From Spisula solida (lineage: Eukaryota > Mollusca > Bivalvia > Venerida > Mactridae), in NCBI GenBank assembly GCA_947247005.1, contig OX365948.1:14993455-15057454 (forward strand): a DNA stretch of 64,000 nt, given 5' to 3'. The position numbers were made by a program, and so were the translations under genes. Within the stretch, counting starts at the first letter, position 1. Each line of letters begins with the position of its first letter. Shown here piece by piece: positions 25,495 through 49,030 of the stretch. Under the pieces are notes generated by a model, which worked only from the letters and a program-made list of their open reading frames with translations, made no database searches and was not told the origin of the DNA.

Positions 25495-27530
25495 GTTAAT
25501 TAATGATTTAGGTCACCAGCCTATACAATGCACTTTGTAGATTTGAGTGGCTAAATAAACAGATGGCAATGATGTAAGGTATCACGTCTGTGCTATATGC
25601 GTCCTCCGTGTTATTACATATTTCGCAATGTAGCAAAATATGGCGATGTATTATTGATTCAATCCTAAAATGCAATAGTTGAAGGGATATGTTTTGATGT
25701 TAAGATTTAATCAACAAAAAGACGGAAATGCACATGTGAGTTGATTCCCTATTTCGTAACTGAACACTTCACACAATCCCTAGTCTAAATCTTGCAATAT
25801 GTCTAAGTCCCAAAATCTACCAGTTTGACTGTATTCGACAGGTTACACTGTATATGCACTTTTCCACTCATTCTTTTCAAGATGCACTGTTTTAAAATAT
25901 ACAGTAAACATTGTACAGTTAAAAATGTGTTTAAGACCGCCTGTGAACTTTTACAAAACCTATCTGCATAGTCCACACAATTTATCTCCCGTCCTACCAT
26001 TTTCAATGTTTTGACATGTTAAGAGAGACCACTCACTCAAGGTTTATTGTTCTCATGGGTGGGTTTTGCAGACATATTTTACTGCACCGCACAATCTCTC
26101 CAGAGCGGCCCTCTGTAGAACAACAAGCGGTATTTACTATAAATTTAAACTCTGTAGATCAACATTCTCTAAACAACGACCAATATTTGCAGCTCCCAAA
26201 TAACATAGGTTATACGGTAAAAGAACAAACATCTTGTTTTGTTACAAAGTACATGTATAGCATTAGATCGAGAAACAAAGACGAAATAACAATGTTAAGT
26301 ATGTCCTATGTTAGATGTCATTTTCTACTGTAACGTGTCAAGCGGCAAAATAGAACATGAAAACGGTTTGTAACCACTCTATTCGGGATAAATATTACGT
26401 GACAAACATCACATGACCAACATCACGTGATCATCTTAAAACATTGAACCTTGTTGTTGTGTTACAAGGTTGTCTGAACAACACTCTGATTGTCCTCCAA
26501 TCTAAAGTACACGTTCTTCCTGAAAGTAAGCACATCGTATATTGTGGAGATGATTTTAATTAGATTGACTGTCTTCCCACATACGGTATAAGAACTGTTC
26601 CATTAGGATCGAGTTACCGGGAAAATATCATTGGACCTATATGTTAGACTCTACGCATGTAATAAAAGACGACTAAATGAGAGGACAGCATGCTAGGCTG
26701 AATGGTTCTGATTTACTTTATTATATTTTTTTATCTCGATGTAAATTACGTTTTTGAACTGGAATCATTGGTCTATACACCTCGTGTGGTACCCGTGATA
26801 GAACAGACACGCAAGCTCCTACTTGACACACATGGGTACTGTTTTATCAAAACTCTTACGGAAAACTTTAACTTACGCTCAAGTCCTTATACTCCTTGAT
26901 AACTACAAATTTGAAACTGTTATGGTTTTGTATCAGTGCATTACTGAATTATTGTTAATATTTCAGATCCGTTTACCACAATTTGTTATATGTTAAAGAA
27001 TTGTGAAGAATTTTAATTTGGACGTAAGTTTACGATTTCCGTAAGTGCTTTGATAAAACAGTTCCCTGATCTTTGACGACAGAATTGCGTAACACTTAGA
27101 TGTCGTAAAAAGCGAATACAGGGGAGCATTAAAGTGTATCTTCGTTTTATATTTCAAGTCACATTTTTCTATTTGATTGTTTACCAATGTAACCTTCGAT
27201 ACTCATCTTACCATTTGTAATTGCCGTGCTTTTAAAAAACACCATCTAAAAAATGTTCATGTAGTGTAATAATTAAAGTAATATAACTGCGCCATACCGT
27301 CCTGTAGCACAGTATAAGACTAGCCTTATAATTATCTATATCACTGATTCTACAATTAGACATATCAAGTTGGAAAAAACTAATATCAGTGAGTAATATA
27401 TTCATGTGTCATATTAGAGAATTAGGACTGTAATTCCTATAAAAGTGCTACGAGCATACAATATTGATCCACCATTAAACGAACATAGACCTAATAAACT
27501 TGTTATATTTACACTAGGTTATTACATGTA
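25495..27530. other. Non-coding stretch, no gene recognised
   Basis: A 105-codon plus-strand frame at 26016-26333 has no recognisable domain or splice context. Near 25920-26050 the words GTTTAAGACCGCCTGTGAAC and GAGACCACTCACTCAAGG look like part of a dispersed repeat. Confidence 0.45.
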
Positions 27531-27533
27531 TTT

Positions 27534-27974
27534 TATTATTTGCTTTCAATGGATTATGGAGATCTTTCAGTGAAATAAACAGTGAAAACAACAGTGAAAT
27601 TACCACTTTGTTATTTCCACTGTTTTAGAAGCTGGTTCCAGTATCATGCAGAAAAAGAAACGTAACGTCAACGGCACCGCGCTTTAAAATATGCGTATCG
27701 TCATCATGACGTCATAATTATCACGTCGTGACGTTCTAATTTCGACGTGATTTTTCAAATTTAGCCAATTACGGCACATATTTAAGAGGAATTGAGGCAT
27801 ATAATAAACAGAAAATTTGTTGATTTTTGGTGTAAGATCAATTTTATTTCACTCGTGATCACAGAAAATTACATTTTCACTCGTGGCTACGCCACTCGTG
27901 AAAATATTGATTTTCTGTGATCACTCGGTGAAATAAAATTCGATCTTACACCAAAATCAACAAATATCCTCTAT
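27534..27974 (+). mobile_element. Foldback element with 3' palindrome, copy 1
   Basis: About 440 bases match 45626-46066 in the same orientation at high identity. The element starts near TATTATTTGCTTTCAATGG and ends ACCAAAATCAACAAATATCC. Its last third (27819-27961) is a near-perfect palindrome with arms of about 50 bases, containing TCACTCGTGATCACAGAAAA. The middle has CATGACGTCAT, a CRE-type palindrome. There is no ORF. Confidence 0.85.
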
Positions 27975-29218
27975 ATAATTATTTTTAATATTATTATTAT
28001 CAATATTGTTGTATTTTTGATTTATTTATGATAACATTTTTCTGATGACAATGTGACAAATGTAATAATGTAACAATGTAACTACATGTACCTACATGTA
28101 CCAAGAAATGTAAATATATACGTATATATAATAATATTCATGAATTCCTCGTCTAAACAAATGTGTGCTGATCATCATTGTTTTTCAAAACTTAATGAAT
28201 ACGCAACTTTTGTGGACAACCCTAGTCCCTGTGAATGTTAATGAGAACATGCATGTATAAACAAGAAAAAATACATCAATGGATTAGGAAATGTCGGGTC
28301 TGAGGTTCATCTTAAGTGCGCAGTAAAAATATTGCATTCGCATAAACGTCAACATTTTTGTGGTCAAATTCTACGTTTTAAATTTCGGAAGAATAATTAA
28401 GTAAGCATACGTATTTCTATATTTAAACAGTGATTTATTGAACCAATAATAATGTTGTGGTTATCGTTGCACTGTTTAAACATAAAACAAGATTAATATG
28501 GATTGATGATGTTATTTATACACAATGGTAAATTCATGTGGGATAGATAACCGTTGCTTGCTTAGTTTCACATTATGATGACACGAGTTACGCCCCTTTA
28601 TGAGCAAACCGTGATGTCATTGTCCATTAATAGCACTAATGTTTCCCAAAAATTGACGTAATCATCAGACATCATAATCAGTTACTGAGAATTAATTGTA
28701 GAATTTGTTTCATTCAAATTTTCAGAGAAAAATAGACTCTAGATTTTCGACTTGAGTAATTTATATAATTATGCACAATCAGTGTATAAACTGTTGTTTG
28801 TAGATATTTTTTAAAAATCCGTTTCACGGTTGATATTTTCGTGAAGAACGGCCTCCGTATGGCACAGACCCATCGTGAAAGAGCTGGCAGAGATGGGAGC
28901 ATCTTTGTGAGGAGCTGAGAGAATGGCCAAAAAACAGGCACAGGTGCTGAGAGACCATTGTAGCCTACATTACAAACATATGTTTGCTTTTATTTATCCT
29001 CGCCACCGGAAATCCATATGGGCGAGGCCCCCAGATGAGGCTAGTCACTTTAGTTTTTGGGGTTAGTGCATGATACAGAAGATACTCCAGTTCCAGAAGC
29101 ATCCCTGGTTGCTGTATGTGCCGATGTAAAGCATCATACACGGGACCTCGCTTAACGTCTCTTCCAAAGACTGTTAGTAATTTTAGTTATGTTAGGTGTG
29201 AAACACTGAAAAGCATTT

Positions 29219-29295
29219 CTGTTTTTGACCGTCTGGAGTAGGGATCGAACCCACAACCTTCAGGTCAGCAGTCAGTAGCCCTTACCACTAGACCA
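29219..29295 (-). repeat. tRNA-like SINE head abutting a transposon
   Basis: The minus strand has an A box (GTGGTCTAGTGGTAAGG) and a good T arm (GTGGG, loop TTCGATC, CCTAC). The acceptor ends do not pair, so it is not a functional tRNA. It lies only about ten bases from the left end of the transposon at 29307. Confidence 0.6.
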
Positions 29296-29306
29296 CTTGT
29301 CCACTA

Positions 29307-32052
29307 GGGTGTTTCATTTTTTGAACTTTTTCTCTGATCACCTAGATAATTAAACCAACTGTTCTCTAGTATAAACAATATTCCCTGACCAAATTTCAGC
29401 TAAATCCAAAAATGTCTTGATCCCCCCCTACCGAGTTTTGACCCAAAGACGGCATGTAGGCATTTTTCACTCCAAAAAGGTTTCTATAATTGCCAATTCC
29501 ACCAACATTCTTTTGTTGTATTTGTGTAAGATGAATGATTTGTGGTTGTTTGAACCCATTTATGTCCATATTTTATTAAATAAGGATCCAAATTATATAC
29601 CGGACCAGTTCATTTCATAGCAAAAAGGGGTGTTTTCTGAAAATTAGAGAAAATTTGAAATTATCGGATATTCTCAATTTACAAACTTTAAGGGCCCAAA
29701 TTGAGAACTGCTATGTTTTTAAACACTTTATAATGTACTAATGTGATTTTACATGACTCTATAGTTAAACAAAATTAACTATATACATGTACCGTAAATA
29801 ATCGGCCATAAGTCGTAGGGTGACTTTTGGTAAAAATGTCGAGATTTTTGTCGAGACTGTACCCTTTCATAAGTCGCCGGTAGACTTTTTTTTGTGAAAG
29901 CTGAATGTGTGTCCCCAGGATCAATGTGCATTCTTTTAACTTAAATAATTACTAGTAACTGAGATAAATAATTGAATCCAATTCATGAACATTTTTGTTA
30001 TATTTACAAATTATGTCTGAATAGTAATAGCATGCAACATATTGTTTTGTCTTAATGTTGGAAGTTCAAGACGATATATACTGTGTACATGTATCAATCA
30101 CTCCCCGTTCAGCTACATCCTTCGCCACTTTAAGGTTTGTCACAACACCTCGCATTGTTGTGCTTTCGAATATTCTCCACTGATCAGGAACATTGTGACC
30201 TGGGCACCATTTATTGCCATAACATAAAAGAGAAACAATGACTCGGGTCCAATAAGCAGATCCATTGGATGATTCGCTGTTATGATACCAGTTGGAAAGT
30301 CAGATTTTGGAAGTTTGTGGATTCTGTTACTTTTAAGTTAAGAGCCATAAGTTCCTTGACATCAGGTGCCACAGACTTGCCTAGCAAGAAGAAGAAGAAG
30401 ATCAAGGGTGTCTTAGAAGGAAAGTTATGCATGCGATTGGAGCATCAACAGGTGTGTAGCCATCAGGTCCCATAACTCGAAGCCAAATCATGGTAGAATT
30501 GCATACATACAGGCTTGAAGGAACCATGTCCATGGAAAGAGAACTTTATTGCATTCTTTCTAGTTTGGTGTGAGAGAGCTCATGATTGCAATATTGGGCA
30601 GCATAGCAAGCTACAATAACAATCTGACAGAGTGTAACACACTAGGAGCTTTAATTACAAATGCATCCCAAAGTCCCACAGACCGGTATCTTAAGCAAGC
30701 GGTCACCCAGATACTTGTTTTAAAATAAGTTCACATAGTTATCGGTGGTTTTTGGTTTCAACGTCAATTTGAGGTAGATGGGCGCTAAAATGTCACTTGT
30801 ATCGAGGCTTTTGCTGGTGAGAGGGGGAGAAACATTCAGGCCTATTCTAATGGGTGCAAATGTACCTGAGCGAACCTTTTTTTTAAATTGCTCGGACTCT
30901 GTTGGACATGTTAAGCATAGATACTATCCAATGATTTTCTCAAATCACACCTTATATATAATCGATTTGTGAATGGGTCAGTAACTCTAGATGTCTCCTT
31001 GACAGTTTTACAAATATCAAATATACAAGTTCTGGACCCATATAATCAGAATGTCTAAATTGACTGACTTGAAATGGAAAATACAGAGTTTCCCAAATGA
31101 AACACTCAGCCCAAATGCATTCTTTGTGGCTACAGAGCATGGAACCAACGATGACCTAAATATTGAAATAAGTGGAGTTTATCATGAATATTTCTTGGAA
31201 AACCAAGAAAATGTGAAGATTCGGGTCCTTGAAGGTTGTATGAGAAACATGTTATAATTCGTTGAATGCACTAGCTTGACGCTTGGGTCAATTATTCTGT
31301 AAGCACTGGCTTTGGGATTTTCTCTTTGGTCGCACCCTGTCCATATATGTAGGTGGTACTGTCATGATGCTGTATGAATAGAAAGTTGCATTTATGTGCC
31401 TGTCACTCAACTCATCACTCAATATATCTCCCCCTGTCCATTTTTTATTATCATTTATAACAGAAAATGTATACTGTTATAGAAAGCATGAGTGCATCAT
31501 TGCCGCCTAAGTTTTAAGAAACGTTCTATATATGGTTAATTTTGTATAATACATTGATTATACCTGTAAAATCAAATGAGTTCATCATAAAGTATTCAAA
31601 AGCATGACATTCCTGACCAAAATTAGATGACTTTTTATAAGCGTAGGGTGATTTGGACCTGGGATGTTTGCTAAGGGAAAAACTTCAAAAATTTCAAATT
31701 TTCTCTAATTTTCAGAAAATCACCACTTTTTGCTATAAAATGAACTGATCAAGTATATAATTTGGACCATTCTATTGTAAAATATGGACATAAATGGGTT
31801 TAAACAACCTCAATCTATTCATCTTACACAAATACAACAAAATAATGTTGGTGGAATTAGCTATAAAAGAAACCTTGTTGGAGTGGAAAATGTCTACATG
31901 CAGTCTTTGGGTCAAAATTTCAATTCGGTAGGGGGGGATCAAGACATTGATATATTGAGGTGAAATTTGGTCTGGGAATAGTGTTTATACAAGAGAACAG
32001 TTGGTTTAATTATCTAGGCGATCAAAGAAAAAGTTCAAAAAATGAAACACCC
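29307..32052. mobile_element. DNA transposon, 2.75 kb, with ~355-bp inverted repeats and TA target-site duplication
   Basis: The outer ends read GGGTGTTTCA and its exact reverse complement TGAAACACCC. Both are flanked by TA (29305-29306 and 32053-32054). The inverted arms run about 29307-29662 and 31690-32052 and match closely almost throughout, including CCCCCCTA next to AAGACAT and AAATTAGAGAAAATTTGAAA. The TA duplication points to the Tc1/mariner group or relatives. The interior (about 2 kb) has no intact transposase. On the minus strand at about 30070-30190 a frame reads NLKVAKDVAERGV, similar to a NLKVVNDxAERGV motif I recall from uncharacterised metazoan transposase-like proteins. The copy is degenerate. 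Confidence 0.75.
30066..30188 (-). pseudogene. Possible transposase-like remnant with AERGV motif
   Basis: A minus-strand frame of about 40 codons ends in TGA and contains QWRIFESTTMRGVVTNLKVA followed by KDVAERGV. The AERGV block is a motif I associate with the C-terminal half of uncharacterised transposase-like proteins. Stops and frame breaks surround it. Its position inside the long-TIR transposon supports the reading, but the family is not identified. Confidence 0.35.
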
Positions 32053-32537
32053 TAACCTACAATCATATTTCCTTTCTATGACTAATTTGTAAGACGGTAA
32101 CTATAATATACGCGTACATCCTACCTGCCTGAATAGTAAACGTGATCAGTAAGTAGGTGTTTCAAATAAAGGCCCTCTTTGCTGGACCTTTCATAGGTGA
32201 TAATTGACTTAATAAACGCAATAATTCACAAGTCACAACACTTATGTTTTAAAGCATCAATGATCAAACGATGCATTTCATTACACGATTGATTATTCAA
32301 TATAGAACATAAATTGAAATGCTGCAATTTTAAATACGTTTTAAGACGGTTATCAGTGACGTTTTATTGAAGGCTGTACAACATGCATTGAGTGCACATA
32401 AACTTAACTTCCGGTAAATGTAGGACAGGGTATTCTGGAATTCGTACATTTATCAGCTGCACAAACATTCAACATTCACTACTCTGATACAGGAGCACAC
32501 AGTTTGAAATTAGTCATTTTGTGGATAACGAAAAACA

Positions 32538-43520
<10,983 letters not shown>

Positions 43521-43622
43521 AATCCTAGAAGTATCAGACATAGTGGATAGGATGTGGACTTCACTGTCGAGAGTTTGTTAGCTATCTTAGTTGCTATGAT
43601 ATAAACATGCAAACTCATCTCA

Positions 43623-44039
43623 ATGACACAAATGTTTGTTCTATTTAGCTTTATCATTAGTTTTTGCTTAAAATGTAGTGTAGATAATGTGCAATGTTAT
43701 AATACGCTCGTACAAGCCCACGTTAATAATACATGTACATATATTCAAAATCATTTGAGAATACCATGTATGAGCTTGCCGATGACAAGAATGGTTTGTT
43801 TACAAATCCATGTGACCCAGTTGAATTCTTCAGAAAAGATATCTAGCAGGAACAATAGATCATTTGATACTGTGTACAAGAGCAAACCACAGTTGACTTC
43901 TATAAAAGGACCACAGTTTGGAACTGGTTTTCTTACTGAGTGGTTTCAGAAGTTGAAGAAAGAACAAACTATAAAAGTGCATTCTTTATCAGGAGTACTG
44001 TCAAACACGGACAACTGTATCTTTGAACATAATAATTGA
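43623..44039 (+). other. 138-codon open frame in the ADH 3' region, signal-peptide-like start
   Basis: The frame begins MTQMFVLFSFIISFCLKCSV, which looks like a signal peptide, and contains five further Cys residues. It lies 102 bases after the ADH stop and before that gene's likely poly(A) signal, so it is probably within the ADH 3' UTR. No family is recognised. A chance frame is the default view. Confidence 0.2.
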
Positions 44040-44286
44040 AAGAAAACAGTAAAAATCATTCATGTGGACCTATTAGCTCTAACACATGAAATAAGTTTTT
44101 CTCAACTTTTTCAATGATAAATTTCCCTGCACCATGGAAGTGGTTTTAGATGTGGTTTTTAGCTGAACATGCAATATTTCACACCGCATATATTATAAAC
44201 TCTTTTGATACTAGTATTCTAATCAGCATTGCATTACATAGTTTTTGTACGCCTAATTAGCATTCTGTTGTATTATATAGAGTATA

Positions 44287-44292
44287 AATAAA
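44287..44292 (+). terminator. Candidate poly(A) signal AATAAA for the ADH gene
   Basis: AATAAA occurs about 770 bases after the ADH stop codon and is followed by a T-rich stretch. It is the first strong match downstream in that region. Confidence 0.45.
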
Positions 44293-44758
44293 ATCTTATT
44301 ATCTTGTTATGACAGATTTGTGTTATTTACTCATTTATATGGAACATTTTTACAACGTCTCATGAAATCTCCCACAAAGTTAAACAGTAATTATGTTATC
44401 ATTCTTATAGGATGAACCACAGTATCACCTGTCTTAAGCAGGCATTCAATGGTTTAAAGGTGAATGCCCAGAAACTGGACTGTCTTGGTTTGCATACAAC
44501 AAACTTGGGTTTATCACTTGTAAAACCAACTATTACCAAAAATTCAAAGTAGACTTTGAAAGTTGAAAGTGTTGAAGGGTTTTCATTATTTGTCTTAGGT
44601 ATTAAAATTATACCAATTTGATTGCTATTCGAGACACTTCAGTTCCAGGGCATGCTCCTTTAATCAAACCACGCTGTTAAAACCATGTGCCTGTTTAATA
44701 GAGGTATATTAAGTATAGATATAAATGAATAGTATCAAATAACATGGGTTAGTTGCGG

Positions 44759-44827
44759 CTGTGGTCCCGTGGTTAGTGCACTGGACTTGTAACTCGGCAA
44801 TCTGGGTTTGATTTCCAGTCACCACAG
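44759..44827 (+). repeat. tRNA-Thr-like sequence (tRNA pseudogene or SINE head)
   Basis: The ends pair perfectly over seven bases (CTGTGGT with ACCACAG). The T arm pairs (CTGGG, loop TTTGATT, TCCAG with one G-U). The segment GTGGTTAGTGCACTGG followed by ACTTGTAA resembles a Thr tRNA with anticodon TGT. The anticodon stem is broken (CTGGA against CTCGG), so function as a tRNA is unlikely. Confidence 0.5.
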
Positions 44828-45625
44828 GTCATACCTTTTCCTGAAAAGTGTACAACAATATTTGTTTTTACTCCGTATGTGGAGGTCGCTGGTTCCTGGT
44901 GGAAGAGCAAGTCAGTACTATTTAGCATACAGGACAACTGATTAGGTGAATCTGCTACCCTATGTAACTCAAAAATTGGCTTTGAAACCAAATAAACATG
45001 ACTGCTGCTTGCTAATATCAAATAAGCTTTCTACTAATACAGGTATGACTGGATTTTGTATACTGACACAATGGTAACAATCAGCAGCTATAGCCTGTCG
45101 TATAGATATAGCCTGTCCTATAGATCGAAACTAGTATCGAGTCGTGACTGCATCTTTAGCTATAGACTTTATATAGTGAATGGTCAAAGGTTACTGCTCA
45201 GAGCTCAGATTCTATCTATACAGGATTATTATATTTACAGACATACGTTGAATAAGTCTACTCTAGATTATAATAGGTCTAACAATTAACTAAAGTAAAA
45301 ACATGGTCATTGGTATGTTCCAATGTTATAAAACATTGTCTGTCTTGGCAGTCTTATAAGTGCCAAAATACTAATACTGGAATTATAAAACACAACTATT
45401 CATAGATGAATATTTTTTATTTTCAACATAGTGAATATTCATGATTATTTAGTATTCAAGCTAAACAAGCAATAGAAAAGATGATAGGTACTTTAACATG
45501 GTTGCAAGAAAGTTGTACTTTCGACATGATTGGAACAACTACGGAGATACAAATAATATATTAGCATAGTTTATAAAAACATGGAAAAACCCTGTTTGTA
45601 AACACCATATCACAAGATATCCAGT

Positions 45626-46066
45626 ATTATTATTTGCTTTCAATGGATTACGGAGATTTTTCAGTGAAAATAACAGTGAAAATAACAGTGAAATTACCAC
45701 TTTGTTATTTTCACTGTTTAGAAGCTGGTTCCAGTATCGTTCAGAAAAAGAAACGTAACATCAACGGCACCGGGCTTTAAAATGTACGTTACGTCATTAT
45801 GACGTCACAATTGTCACGGCTTGACGTTCCAATTTCGACGTGATTTTCCAATTAAGCCAGTTACGGTACCATTTTAAGAGAAATTGAAGCATATAATAAA
45901 CAGAAAATTTGTTGATTTTCGGTGAAAGATCAATTTTATTTCACTCGTGATCACATAAAATTATATTTTCACTCGTGGCTTCGCCACTCGTGAAAATATT
46001 GATTTTCTGTGATCACTCGATGAAATAAAATACGATCATACACCAAAATCAACAAATATCCTCTAT
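45626..46066 (+). mobile_element. Foldback element with 3' palindrome, copy 2
   Basis: This is the second copy of the element at 27534-27974, with the same start, the CATTATGACGTCACAAT region, and a palindrome at 45911-46053. It has a few indels and substitutions, so both copies are fairly young but not identical. Confidence 0.85.
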
Positions 46067-47050
46067 GTCATTGCTATAGCTCAAGTATGATAAATCTAGC
46101 CTTGTATACAAACAGAAATTGATAATTTCAACAAAGCATTGTTTAGTGACCGGTTGTTTCAATAAACATTAAAAGTGACCATGCACAAGATCAAACAAAA
46201 ATCCACATCGGAAATGCATTTGATTGTCATTTTTTATTTGTAAACAAGGCTAGTGTTATTGTCAGCAAGTTATAAACTAAAATGCCCAAGTTACACGGCA
46301 AACATAAAAATTTATGTTCATTCATTGTTTATATTAAAAAAATCAACTTACCAAAGTCACACAATCAAGTACACATGACAATTCTATGGACTGGCTATTT
46401 TGACATTTTGGACAGTTATATAGAGATGTTGTGTGACCTTTGGATCCTAACATAGTAGCATGATCAGATATAGTATACAACACACAACATGAACCAAGAC
46501 ATATTCAACATTAGACAACTTTTTTAAGTCAACCTTAGAATTTTGACACAAAATGAATGGAAGATGCTGTGCACCAGACTGATACTAATATAGTATGTAC
46601 ATGATAAATATGGAAGTTTGTAACATGCATTTTGAGTTTTTCTCAGAGTAAATGGTGACAGGTGTTTTGAAAGGTCTGCATATCTAGCATCTCTCTATGG
46701 ATGTGATGTATAAATGATTGTTCTGTAATTCTACCACTAAATTCAAATAAAGACAAATTTGCTCATAGCATGAAATACAGAAAACTAATGGAAAGATGTA
46801 TGATCGAATAAATTAGATGACTAATCCCAATGGACAGATTAAAATACAGTAGTACTATGAATCTAGAAGAAAGAACACAAATCTCGATAACCATTTGTTA
46901 GATAACACATAATGGCTTCTGTTAATTAATCAACTATACAATTAAATCAGTGAGCTTTGAAGACATTACTCCAAATTTACACTTTAAAATAGTAAACAGT
47001 GTACAAATGTTTAATATGAATCATTAACAAAACCTCTTAAACAATACGAA

Positions 47051-47496
47051 TCTAACATAAAATGTTGACAAAGGGTGACAGATTTCCAACATAAAATATT
47101 GACACAACGTGACAGATATCTAACATAAAATGTTGACAAAATGTGACAGATATCTAACACAAAATGTTGACAAAACATGACAGATATCTAATACAAAATG
47201 TTGACAAAAACGTGACAGATATTTAACACAAAATGTTGACTTTGACAGATATCTAACACAAAACGTGACAGATATCTAACATCAAATGTTGACAAAACGT
47301 GACAGATATCTAACATCAAATGTTGACAAAACATGACCGATATCTAACACAAAATGTTGACAAAACGTGACAGATATCTAACATACAATGTCGACAAAAC
47401 ATGACAGATATCTAACACAAAATGTTGACAAAACGTGACAGATATCTAACATCAAATGTTGACAAAACGTGATAGATATATAACATAAAATGTTGA
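47051..47496. repeat. 34-bp minisatellite, about 12 copies
   Basis: The unit is GTGACAGATATCTAACA followed by (C/T)AAAATGTTGACAAAAC. One unit is truncated near 47240. Variation is mostly at ACACAAA/ACATCAAA/ACATAAA. It lies between the convergent ADH and RAVER genes. Confidence 0.92.
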
Positions 47497-48929
47497 GTTT
47501 ATCAGTAACAAATTACGAAACTTAACATATGGCAAGATAAAATAGCACAAAAATATACAACCGTTATAGTAAATGCAACACGAAGTACATGGAAATTGGG
47601 TATCATATTTACAAGGGATAATCCAGAATCAACTAAACTGCCTGGCATCTATATCAATTCTCAATCCATTCAATTCAATCATGACTGCTTCTGTATCAGA
47701 GTCTGTAGGACGTAATTGTCTTATGAAATATTAGACAATGATGTGGCCAGGGCAATCAGCAATATCAAAGATACTTCAGCCAACATCAAGTAAGGTTAAA
47801 TGAATAAAGTAAAAACTTTGCCGGTGGTATCAAATTGTGAGTACATTGTATCTAAAGGGAGACTATTTCTCAAGATCACGCACATGGATTGTAGCTGATA
47901 CGGAGTTGAAGCTATATTTATAGTAGTTTCATCACATTAATCAATTTCAGCCATAGGAGAGATCACCGTATTCATATGCAAAATGCCCATCGGCAATCTT
48001 TTGGATGAATGAACAATAAAAACCTGCCATTCACCTATAGCTAGCTGGTGGAACTAATCCCTTTGTATACAAACATGATCTCTCCTATTCAAAAATGACA
48101 TTCATTCATTGACAATGCAGACATCTTACATGAAAAAATATTAAGATTTTTATCATCATAAACTTGACATTAACGGTAGTTGGTACAGAAAAGCAGCCTA
48201 CATTTATTTTAATATAAATATTCATCAATCAACAAGACAAAGAGTGCTATGTTACATAAATATCGGGCAAAATAATTTGATACAAAAAAAGCAATATATA
48301 CATTTAAAACAGATAAGTACAATTTTATGTATAAAACTGAAACAAAAACGTAAACTACCCCTCCCATACTGTAACATAACTATCTAACTATCACAACACG
48401 AGATCAAACAACCAGGAGAGAGTAAATCCTTTATATATAATATCTACATATAGGTTTATACAATGTACAATAATGGTGATCCTGGTCACGGCACCAAAAT
48501 GTTGGGTATAGTGTCAACTAAACATGTCTTATCAGGCTTGTACCTTTATTTACATTAAAGCATTAACTATAACAATGGAAGTAAGGTACGTAGCATGATA
48601 AGTGGAACAATTCCAGAGAGGTGTTCATTTTACTGAAAGCATAATCTACTTCTGAGCAGGTTAACTTCCAAAATTCCCATTAAGACAGGTTCTCCCTCGA
48701 AGATCATTGGTCGATTTGGCAGAGAAAGACTGACTGACCACACACTTACAATTGAATTACCCACTCAACCATAGAGATGGTGTCTTTATACAAAGTGTTC
48801 ATGTTGAATAACAATGCAAACTTCCAAGCAAACCTAGCAGTAACCAATATTGTCATAAGTTTTTACATTACATGTTTATCATCAAATCTATCCCAATAAA
48901 AGTAATTGATATCTAGGTACTTTCAACTA

Positions 48930-49030
48930 CTGCAAAATCATTTAATTTCAATGGGATGAAATTTGGTGGTTTTGGTGAAAAAGACCATTTGGTGGTGACG
49001 TAAATTCGTGGATTTTGTATTTCAGTAAAA
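48930..49030. repeat. Short dispersed element with CGTGG motif
   Basis: It contains ACTGCAAAATCATTTAATTTC, GGTGGTTTTGGTG and AAATTCGTGGATTTTGTATTTC. Related sequence occurs on the other strand near 49545-49615 and on this strand near 56825-56925 (ACTGTAAAATCATTATT, ACGTGGTTGAT, AATCCACAAAATTTTATG). Confidence 0.5.
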
